Shown piece by piece: positions 12,101-24,100 of a stretch of 64,000 bases of DNA (the first letter of the stretch is position 1; every line of letters starts with the position of its first letter). This stretch comes from Himantopus leucocephalus (taxonomy: Eukaryota > Chordata > Aves > Charadriiformes > Recurvirostridae), in the NCBI GenBank assembly GCA_003993805.1, contig RSEF01000020.1, positions 12,333,655 through 12,397,654 of the forward strand, given 5' to 3'. The position numbers were made by a program, and so were the translations under genes. The notes under the pieces were generated by a model, which made no database searches, had not been told where the DNA came from, and saw only the letters and a list, made by a program, of their open reading frames with translations.

Positions 12101-15100
12101 TTAAAGATGTCAGTTTTCTAAAAATCTGCAGTGCTGGAGTACTGTGGGAGAATATTCTGTTACCTTATGCAGAACTCTTGTTTCATGGGCAATTAAAAAA
12201 GTTTTAGAGGTAGGAGTCAGACTGTGGGGCCCACTGGTTAATCACATCATAGTATGAGTCTGCTCTGCTTTTGTGCTTGTTTTTCAAAGAAGTTATTGCC
12301 GGAGACAAGTGGAGCCAGCATGGCCACAACTGCTCAAAAAGCGTGCATTGGTTCTAGGTGCTTTGGAAAAGTTGACAGATATGTTCATCCAATCAGTGAA
12401 AACAAGGCGCGTATGTATCAACCACAGAATTAATGAACCTCTTTGGAAAAAAAAGGTTTTACCTTTTCCAGAATGGCCCATGCCATTGCAAATCGTCTGT
12501 AGATCTGCAGGTGAACACTACTGACTCTTATTTTCAAGCATTTCTAGGCACTCAGGTGTATCTGCAGATCATTTTTGCTTTCCATCGTGTAGTTGGCTCA
12601 AATGTCTATAAAGCTCCAATGATTAAAGAATAACTATGCAATATATAAACCACACTAAACAGAAATTCCAGTGTGTGGAATGGAATGATTGTTTCACGTT
12701 ACAACAGTATTGAATGAAGAGGAACACGACATCTAATTTTCCTTTGCTGTTTTACAGATACATGCCAACAGCAAAAGATGCAGAGAGGTACCAGTCGTTC
12801 AGGGGGTCTCCTTCAGAGCTGCACGTGGTTGATCAGTTTATGTTGGAGGTAAGAAGGTACAGCATTAAAAGACACCACGAGCTATTTCTAGCACACTGTC
12901 TTCTAGATAAAATCACTACAAGAAGCTGTTGTTTGGAACTTAAATTTACAGTCTCAGCCAGAATCAGTATAAGATAAAGAGTTGAGACGGGCAGATATTA
13001 CAAAGAGAACTGTATGGATCCCTTTGCGTCTCCAAGTCACACTCCATCCCTTTCCTCCAAAGTAGGAGCTGATTTATTCTCATGTAGATTTCCAAAACCT
13101 ATAAGCATAACATCATATGCATTTAACCATTCTTGCTCGCAAGAAATGCATATCTGATTTTAATAATGTCTGGCCCTATGAGCATGCAGTGTCTTCTTGA
13201 ATTTGCATATGTAAATGATGCATATTCAGCTGTGTGCCATAGTATGTCTACAGATTAAGGTCTAGGATAAAATCAGTAAATGAGCACAGAAATTAGGAAA
13301 AGTATGGTGCTGCTGAATGACCCAATAAATTATGAAAGATATGTGCATGTTTTGGTATAAACATGGCTTCTAATTCCTTTTCTGTTCAATTGTACGCAGA
13401 TGTGTAAAATCCCCCACTTGAGCCAGAGGTTGGATCTCCTGCTTACCGTACGTGAGCTCCCTGTGAGCATGAGAGATTTGGAGCCTGTGAGTAACATGAC
13501 TCCTTCATAGCGTGTTTGTAATCAAAATCTACCCCTTAGATAGTAGAGGGCCAAGTGGCCTCAGTGCAGATTTCAAAGCTGTGTAGTTGGGGAGGTTTTG
13601 TTTTGGGTTTGTTTTTNCTTTTTTTTTTTTTTTTTTTTTTTCCTATAGCAAAACATCTCACAGTCCATAGCGGGAGCAATTCATAGTGTGATAATCCAGG
13701 CAGCCTAGTGTATAAAAGACCTGTCCATGGCAGTGTTCAAAAGTAGCAAGCAAAAGGGTTACAAAAAATTTAAAAAAAAATCTCTACAGGTCATGTTTCC
13801 TCTTTCTTTGGCCAGTAATAAGACAGAAGCGAATTTCACCATTGAAATTCAATTCCTTTTGTGGGGAGGTTCTTGCCCCACAAGCTGAAAGAATCAATCT
13901 AAAGTCAGAGATACTTAGAGCAAGTTTATTTGACCAGCATTTCACAGACATTTACTATTTTCAGAAGACTGAAGGAGGCTGTTCACCCTAAGGATTACAG
14001 CATCGAATCGAAATGTTGCAAACCAGAGTTCAAGTCCTTCTCTCCTTTTTTCAGGATGACCTAGGGGTAGGGGAGGGGGGATGCAAATAAACAGTGTTCC
14101 AGTCTCATGGACTGGATCTTCCTGTTCCAAATGGCTGCCTTACCTGACAGGGTTTGTATATGCTTTGATTCAAAACAAAGTATTTCGACACAGTCTGTCT
14201 CTAGAAAAATGTTTCAAAGGTTTTCCTCTTATTCTGCATGGGAACAAAAACAAATATTGAAAGTTTTGCAGTTCCAAGTTGTTATCCTTTGTCTGGCTGT
14301 GATTAAAACCATAGTAACAGTGAACAAAACTCAGAAGAGGAACAGATGGAAAACACCGGGGAGATGCACAGATTTCTGACCCCTCCTGGTACAATGCTAC
14401 ACCTTTGCTGTCCTCCACTGAAACCAAAGAGTTGAATATTGGGAAGCTATTATATATACTGTTTGCTTTGAAGGATATTTAATGTTCGTTGAAGAGCTGA
14501 TTAGTTGTCTAAGTATTTTCTTACTTATGCACCCTAACACATGTTTGTAAGCCATAGATTATACACCTAAAATTTTATTGGACAATGTGAATATTGGCTT
14601 TCAGCATCCTCTGGCCCTGTGATGTGCTATGAAAGTTTTAACAATGGCTTTCAACTCTCTTGTGTGTTTTGTCCTTTCCCTGTTTTTAAATTTGCGTGTT
14701 GGTGACTGATGAGGAGAGGTGTGGTGCTAAAAAAATATAAATTTCCTAATTTAAAACAAAACCACCTCTCGTGTCTGTAGCCCTAGAAGGGAGGTGGCTT
14801 CCCCAGGAAAACAGAAATTGATACTGAGTTTGATTACAGGAAATTATTATTCTTCCTTGCGGGGAAACTGTGCTAAGAATTTTGAGAAGATAAGTCTTCA
14901 GCTGGTATAAACAGAAGGGAGGGAGGTGAAGGATGGAGAACCTTAGACCGCGCTTCAGGCTATCTTCTTCCCCTGATGTCTGACATTTGGTGCAATCTGG
15001 TGCATTCAAACAGCAAAATACTTTTTCTTCAGAAGCATTTTTAAGAGATGAGGTTGAAGATGTTTTGGCAGGGCTGGTTTAGCAGCTGGAAAGGATGTGA

Positions 15101-18100
15101 CCTCCATCGGGGGCAGGGTAACTGTGCCAACACCACCAGCTTTATCTTGGTGGTTGACTTTTAACTGGTCCTTCCTGAAAACCCCTGGCCTGTTCCCCCA
15201 GGGAAGCTGAATAGGAAGGTGTCCATCAGCTAAAGCGTGATGTGCTGCAGGTGGGGACAACGAGGCTTTTGGCAAAGGGAAGGTTTGATTGGCACCATTG
15301 ATTTATTCACATTTTCAGTTTGAACTGAAGGAAGATTTGTGTGTTTCAGCTAATAAACCAGAAAATCCAAGCGAGTAAGCAGCTGCAGTCCAGTCAGAAA
15401 TTTGTTGCTGTCTTGGAGTACATTTTAGTCATTGGGAACCATTTAAATGAAAAGGCAGGAAAAGAGAAGGCTAAAGGATTTCGATTGTCATCTTTGACCA
15501 AAGTGAGTAAATATTTTTCTTGTCGTTAAAATCATCATATTATAAGGTATGTTAGCCATTAATATTAAGTCAGTTTTGCCCTGAATGTGGGGAAAGGCAA
15601 TCATTTTTAATGAGAAGCTAACATTTTAACATCTGCTCTTGGTTCCACTAGAAACAAAATCCCATTTAACAATGTGTTTTTTAATGTGTGTTATAACAAG
15701 ATGCATTTCCCCATTTTAAACAGCAGCACCAGCTAGGTGGGGGCATTGTGGTGTTGAACACACTGTGTTTCTAATGAGGTAGAACATCAAAATGCTGACT
15801 GCCCTGATATTAAGAACCCCTGGCTAGAAGAGGCGCCTGAGCTGCAGGCCCCTGCTCAGATGCGAGTTTAGAGAAATTGTATTTTGCAGTTTTGTGCAGA
15901 GCGCTGTTGTATGGATCCTCTTCATTTCACGGTGGTCAGAGGCTGTAACTACGGCATTTCTTCTGTGGCAGTTGCACTTTTATGGCACCGGAGTAATTCC
16001 TTAGTGCTTCATTCTATTCCAATGCAGAAGTCTTTTGCATCAAGTGGTACAATGCCATTTAAAGGTAAAGTTTCAAAAGTAGAATGTAAATAAATGAATA
16101 ATTTCAACGGGAGTGAAATTTGCCTGCGATGGCATTAACTCCCCCATCATTGCTCTGCTGGATGATTGAGTAGGGGATGAAGGTGGCAGTTGGGATCTTC
16201 ACTTTTTGCTGATAGAGAGCTGCTGTACAAGAACCATCATCTAGCTCTTAGTTCTTTAATTGTCTCTTCACTGACCTGCCACTTGCGTGACACTAGGCTG
16301 AGTTTTCCATTAGTTTTAAGGAAACTACTTTTCCCTCTTCATCAGAAAATGCTGCTACTGAGCACAGGTTTTTTTCCCCCTCCTCCACCCAACAGTGGCA
16401 GAGCATCATACTCTTATCCTAAAAAGTAAGAAATACATACAAATTTCCTAAGCTGCCTTGTACCTTTAACACTGTTGTAAGATTATGCCTGATCTGTAAA
16501 TAGAAGAGAGAAGGATTTTTATTTTGTTTTTGTAAGGTATCTTTCCCATCTGGAGACTTTAATATATGAGTGAGTGATTTATAACTCTAGTGACAATTCT
16601 GAGACAAAACTTNTTTTTTTTTTTTTTTTAATATATATAATGGTTGTAATACCACATCTATCATAATGAAAAATGCCTACCAAATAATTTTCTGCCACAG
16701 AGCGTCTTCCCAGATTCAATTAAGGAACTTTAGTATCTTTGTGAACACAGCACACTGATTTTAAGTGGAAAGGATTAATTACTGTGTTCGGAGGTCCGAA
16801 ATCATTTGCAATCAACTAGGATACCTTAAGTTAAAAAAGACCCCTGTGAATAAGAAGACACAAAAGAACAAGGAAGGTCAATGGATATGAAAGTGTAAAG
16901 CTGATCTTAATCAAGAATGCCTGTGAAATGGCAGATGGAAAAGAAGTTTAATTTCATTGTGTTTTCTGTTCTTGTCAGATTTACCTGGGAGCTATCAACA
17001 CCCCTGCTGTTTCTTTTTTTTTTCTTTTTTCTTTTTTTTTTTTATTTTTTAAGTATAATAGCTCAGTCTGTCAATTATTGCTCTATTCTATTTGCAGTTG
17101 CCTTTGTTGCGGGGTAAGGAGAGGACGTTCACCTTGATTCACGCCCTTGCGGAACAGATCATCTTACATGAGCCTGATTTGGCTAAATTTTCTCAGGAGT
17201 TGACAGAATTTGAAGCTGTTCCTGATGGTAAGAGGAGGGAGGGGGAAAAAAAATCAACAAATAGAAAAATGAAGTCCTTCAACTTCTGTGGAAACTCTCA
17301 TCCTCACAATATGAGTGATACTTATTAGCATTATTTTCCCTCTCTCTTTCTTTCCAGCTTCCATGAAGGGCCTCAGTGCTGAAGTTGATGGTATGTAAAT
17401 GTGGTTTCTAAATTCAGAGAAAGATTTTCATACGTTGTGCAGTCATTTGGAACAGGTTTTCATTGCACTTCTGTAGTTTGTAAAGAGAAGTAAAGGTTCA
17501 AAACATTGAGGTAAAGTGTTGCTATGGTGATACTTAACCTGCCATGTTACTGTGAAGAATTTTAAAAAAAGAAATATTAAAGTGTGTCCAGGTGGTTTAG
17601 AAATACAAAAAATATACTGCCATGAGTTTATCATAAACTACAAATGTTAAGCGAAACAAGTGTCCGTCAAAGTTCCGGCTGTAGCAGAGTCTCCGAGAGC
17701 AGGCAATGCAGCAGGAAGAAACTTCCTACAGTAAAGTCCTGAAGTTCAAGAATTTCTTTGAAACCAACTGGTGTCCTTCTCTAGAAAGGAGTGAAGTTGA
17801 CAGGAGGGAACAGAATAAGGTTGTTCAAATGTAAGATAGACTTTGGGAGACATTTACAAGTTACCACTGAACAGTATCACAAGGTGACCAGTGAAGTCAA
17901 TGGATTTTAGATTGAACCCTTTGAGAGCTGATAGAGAAGCTGTACGAGTGGATGAAAATGACTTGTATTGTGTTGAAAGTTTATAAAAAAATCTGTCTTT
18001 TGAAAATGCGGCATGGATGTTGACTGTAACGACAGACCAATATATCCTATTTCAGCCTTTGATAACACACCTGAATGATAGTTGCTCTCAGTTTTCGGTT

Positions 18101-21100
18101 TGAAAAACCCTCGCTGCTATTCTGCTGGGCTTTGGAAGTCAGCCAGGCATGCAGCTTGAGGCTACCAAAGTGTGCTTTTATTCTGTTCCAAGAAATTCCA
18201 ATCAACCTTTTAGGAGACATTCATACCTAAAACCAGCACTGTTTACCTTCAGTCACTTGTGTTCCTCGGGAAATATGTTGGCAGCAATTCAGAATCACTA
18301 AATATTTTAAAGACAGTTTTGGAAAGTCATGGGTAAAGTGGTAAAATAGTCACAGTACCAGAAACTGTTGAGAGCTATTGAAGAAGATGAATTATGGGAA
18401 CTGGAGGAGATTGAGTGGCCTCTTCCCTCCATGGTTTCCTGATGGGCCCAGCCCCTGATCACTCTTACCTTCTGAATCCCATTCTCCAGAGCAGAGAGGG
18501 AAAGAGATGGACCAAATGCCACTGAACCAGCCTTTCTCAGCACGTAGTTCAAGGCACATCCTGGGGCTCGTCTGCTGCAAGTATTGCATGAGCACAAGGG
18601 GAGGAAGATGCTAGACTACAGCCTGGGTCGGTTCAGGACTGAGCCCCTGGAGCCACAACTCTATTCTCTTCTCCCCCCATTTCACACCACGAGAGGTCCC
18701 ACAGTAGCAGTCTGATGTAGTGCTTAGTGCCAACTGACAAGATTTTTTACTGTTACACAGAGTAGAATTTTTGCTCCTTTATCTTAAAAGGAACCCTGAA
18801 CTTTCTACACAAAAACGTAGGTTTGAAGAATGTTATTTTCATTGCTAATCCCAATGCTCAAAGCTAGGAAAGGTCAAATTTATGGCTGCTGCATAACCAT
18901 ACTATCGACCTCTTCATTATTCTGCAGTTGCTTGTGAAGTGATCAAATACTACATTTTCCCATAAGACCCATGCCTCTTTTAGGATTTCTATTTCAAAAC
19001 AGAAAGTTAATATTCCTAGATAAACATATTCTAGACCCATATTCTCCTAAATTTTCCATGTGTCCTAAATTAAACATTTGAAGTCCTTTGGACACAACTA
19101 TGTGCCAGTGAAATATCTCATTTTCTTTCTCTTTTGTTAGTTTTAAAAAAAGAATTGGAAAATGTTATTCAGTGCAGGCGGCTTATTAAACCCAAGACAA
19201 TCAAGGCAACACCCCAGGAGTCACAGTTCTGCAAGGAACTAAAGGTAACGTTATCACAACTGTATTGTGTGCTGGAGGTAAAAGATGAGTAATCTGCTTA
19301 ATTTTTGCCGAGTCCTGCCCTGGCAAGGAGGTCAGGTGCATTTGAGGGAAAGTGGCCTTTTATTCCCCTCTGATAGTGTCTCATACTATAAGCCACAGCA
19401 TGGGAAGGGCTTTTCAGAGTTTCTGCATCTCCTGCTTTTGCTTCACAGGCAAATGGGCTGGAGTGGATGAGGAACAGGTAGCCCCACTGTTGCCCACGAT
19501 AAGCACTTTCGAATAATAGCAATTTTAAAGCATATATGAATTTGTAGTAATTTCCTCTGCCCTCGGACAGAAGGGAAAACAGCACAGAGAAGCACCATCC
19601 AAGGGTACGCCTACGTTGCGAGCAGAGGTTGATCTAAGATGGTTCTGCCCATGCTGGTGGCATGGCCATGATGGGCTGCAGGTCACAACGGAGAGGTGGC
19701 TGAGCGGGCTGGAGGTAGTCCAGTTCTGGCCAGGAGTCAGCAGAGCCAAACACAAAGCTTATTAGCTCAGGGGCAAAAAAACTTAATTAACTCTCACGAG
19801 CACTGTTGTGCTAGTTATGAATGGGGCTACTTCCAGCGAGGGCCTTCCCCACTGCCGTGGTGTGGACATGTTCACCTCTGCTCTCCTGGATACCTTTGTG
19901 CTGTGCTTCACTGGCTCATGTCAGCTAAACCCATATGATTCCTTCTCCCTTGGAACAGCTCAATGCTATGCTTCTTCAGTACATATGCAGTTGTCTTGTA
20001 TGTGTAGATGCATATATATAAATGTATCTGTTACAAAGGCACTGCGATTAAGAAATTTTGTTTCAAAAGTTAAGTTTCTAAGGCCTTGTTTCTGTCTCCT
20101 TAAGAACTAGCAACTGGCAGTGTTTACTTCATGTGCAAAAAAGCTAGACTATGCCAAATGATGCTAATGTAGTTCTGTCAGTTTTAATAGATTTAGGTAG
20201 CACCATTGGATGATATAGTAAAAAATTCTCTAATGCTGATTTTTTTTTTGTCTTTGATGTCTTAATACTTGCAAGGAAATGTGTGCGCTTGATGTATGCT
20301 TTCCTTTTGTGAAATGTGAAATTTTTGTGACATGAAAATTTTGACTTGAATCGTCTTGTTTTCACTGCTGTTTAATTTCTGCTTTACTATTATGCTCCTA
20401 TACCATATTAAGAAGTTTTATTTTATTACAGGATTTAATTCAGAAATATGAAGGGGATCTATCCCAGCTGTCAAAAAGATGTGATGAAATGAAGAAGCTT
20501 TATAGCAACATACTGGTACATATCATATTAAAATGCAATNAAAAAAAAAAAAAAAGAAAAAAGGGAAGGAAGAAGTGTAAGAAGTTCCCATACTTCCACG
20601 TGCTTAATAGTTATACTGTCCACAGAAATAAAAAAAAATAATAATCACATCTAACAGTAGTGGAACATTTTGAATGAAAATCTGGCTTTTATTTTTCTTA
20701 AGGACTTACAGCCCACTTTTAAGAGGGCCTATGGCCGAAGTATTAAAAAGAAAAGTAGATGTTCACCAACTTTATAAATTCAATGAGTTTAACTGTTGAA
20801 CGTTTCCAACATGTTACAGAAAACATGTTATGGAAAACAACATGCTTTTCTGGTGCTTACCAGCAATCGTGTCTTTGGCTGGTAGGCAGCTACAAATCTT
20901 CTGTTACTTGGGCTGAGGGTATTTTCTAGTGACAACCTTATAGTCCATGGCATTGATTTAGCTCCTGTTATTCGAATGTGAGAGAGACAGGGATAGAGAC
21001 GTTAGTAGTAGCACAGATCTAAAAATGAGCAGAGCAGAAAGGAAGCTCCACAGGCAGAAGATTTCTGATAAAGAAACTGTCTGTTCTTGTTTGTGCCTAT

Positions 21101-24100
21101 TATATTCACCCACACTTGCACCGGAGAAGCACCTAATTTTCTCCATCATTTTTTCCTCTGAACAGAAGCAACCCATCTAAATCCAATGCACTAGAAAATG
21201 GTTTTTGGGTCAGAGGGTCACACCAGAAGGAATGATAAAAGCTCCACGTGGCAATTTTTAGCAACATAGCATGTAGATTCCTTGTTTAGTACAATGTTCT
21301 TAGAGTGTGATGGAAATTCAGGAGGTCTCTGCTATGGTAACAGGGTTCTCTGGCAGAATGGTCACACTAGGAGGTTTTAAAGAAAGTGACAGATTTGCTG
21401 AGACGCAGTGCTAATCTCTGAAACTGCAATAACTTCCTGGTCCTGGGATTAGGACACAGCTTTAAGTGGTTGTGGGAGTTTTTTTGGTGTGTGTGGGTTT
21501 TTTTGTTTGTTTGTTTGTTTGGTTGGTTTTTTTAATGAGGGGGAGGGATTAGAAGTAGAGAAGTTTTATGATAGGCAAATATTAGGCAGAAGATGCAACC
21601 GGAAGAGCTTTGGGGACCTATCTGAACAGCCATTGAAGATTAGTGAGACATTTGATCAAGGAAATTTAATTAGTAATGTTTTACTAAAATTAATATTGTA
21701 AGAATGTGCGAGGGTTTCTTTGTGTCTTTTGCAGCCTGTCACAAATGGGAAAAACAATTTTGGTGTAGGGTAACAAGCCAAATTTGTATGGTAGCAAAAG
21801 AACTCGACAAAGAACTCAGTCCTAAGTCTACAAAAAAGGTTGAAGGACTGGGATAAAGCAAGAAGAAAAAAAAGGTGGCAAAATAGCGTAAACAAGCAAA
21901 TTGACAATTGAGCTACATGAGTGGAAATGGTTGAAAAGGATTCATCAAATTCCAAAAGTGGGGAGACTTTTGCTGTGTAAAACCTTTGAGGGACACTTCT
22001 CGCATGGCGTGTGGAAGAATTTGACCCATTTTACCTAGAAGTCACCTTCAGAAGGAGTTAGTGTTGCGTGGCTGGTCCTGCTTGCGGAGCTGTGTCATGC
22101 CCAGTGGGTGCTGGATGTCCCTCCTGCACATGCATGCTCTGTCAAAATCCTTCTGCACGGACATTGCTTCTCTCCAGCTGTCTACGTTCAGCCAGGAGGC
22201 ATTGCACATGTGATGCTGTGCTACAGATATACGTGTGAGGCTCTTTGCTTTCCTTCCTTGTATTGGAAACTCTCATCTGAGGCTTTTATTTGCATCTGAA
22301 GAGGATTTCATTTTCCATGTAGCTGGAAGTTTCCTCAAGTTTTAACCCAGCTGCTTTTTGCCCTTCCTTCCCCGTTATTCTCTAAAGTTAGGCATTTGAT
22401 ATATTTCTCTCACTGAGAATGTATTTTTTTTCTTCTGAAAAGAAGAAATGTTATTGCTAGGCAGATCTTTTTGCATATTTATAAACCAGCAAAAAGGTAA
22501 AGCAAATATAAAATAGGATGGGTGATCAAAGACCAGGCTATCATCTCAACAGCACTAGGAAGGAATAGTCCAGCTTACCTGGGGGAATATCTGATCTGGA
22601 AATGTGTTGTAGGTAGCCATGGAAATCATGTTGCACATAAAACAAAAATCCACAGGCCTACCTTTATGATTTTATATTCTGCTTATAAAATCAATAATGA
22701 CCTTGTCATGTGACACTTCTATGGAATGAACAATAAATTGGGGATAACTGCCTGCGGTATAGCTGTGGGCTGTCAACTTCTCACAGATGGTCATTAGCTC
22801 CAGGAAATGCCTCTCTCATTACTGTTTAACTGATGGTACACCGTGGGTGAGTGGCGAGGCATGCCAAAGATCAAGGGCTTGGAGCACCCAGGAGGTGCAA
22901 TTAGGAACACAACAGGCAAAACTATTAATCAGGTGTCATTGGTTAATGTTAAAATTTTTGTGACTGGATTATATATGTGAGCGGTTTCTTTTACTGTGTT
23001 TCTGATTTTCAGGTAGGAAGTTTGCTCCTAAGGACACGTTAGATGATGTCCAGGTGAACATGTTTAGATAATGACAGATACCTGTCCAAAGCTTTCCATA
23101 TATTTCAGTTACAATCTGAAATACTGAAATACAACTACATTGCTGTCCAGCCTTGGGAGAGCTGTATCCCCCCATTACAGAGTAGCTCTCAATTACAGCC
23201 AAGATAAGAACTTGTAGCAACACAAGATGCCTTTTTAACTTTCTGATGAAGCCTTTGGAGCATGTTCTCTAGATTTGTACTGCTCAATTAGAAAGCTGTT
23301 GCAGGCAGAGTTATGTTCTTTAACTCACTGATCCCATTAAGGAGGAATCTTTGAAAATGATGACAAACCTCTCAGATTAAACCTCAGCAAAAGACTTAAC
23401 ATCAAAAATCCTTTCGTATCCTAGAACTGGAGAACCTATGTGGAACTGATTTTAGTTAATGCAGGAAGCCCTCTCCTAGGAGCTTTGTAGTATGACTGCC
23501 TTTCACCTCTTGTTTTATAATGGAGCAGACATGATGCCAATACTGTTCACATCTTTTTCAAAAACTTTCCATCTGTTCACCTTTTTCAGGTGGAGGAAAG
23601 AAGAGAACAGGGAAAGGTGGCTCCTTGATAAATTACTTTTTCTTCCAAAAATGTCTGCTTCCCTATGAATATTTCTGTTTGCATGCAAAGCAAAATGTGA
23701 AAAAAGGAAAACATTTTGGCTTAAACATGCTGCTACCATACCCACCATGGAATATAAAACGTTTCCCTAATGTACGCCTTTTCTTTTATGAATGGCTTCA
23801 TGTAACAAACTGCAGAGCCAGGAAGCTTCGTGATTTACTGACTTTTCTCCTCTTCAACTGGAGATTTATAGTCCAGCCAGAGAGACTGGCTTATACAGAA
23901 CCCCAGATTACTGAGGTAATTCAGTGACAACTCCTGGGGCCGCTTTTGCTTGGGATGTTTTGGATGTCTGCTTTCTGGAGATTTTAGACAGCTCCAAGTT
24001 TTTTTAATTATTATTATTGATATTTAAATTTTCTCTTGCTCTTTTTATTTCATTAAGATCCTGGACATGGTTTAGATTACTTGGCTATACTAACGTTAAC

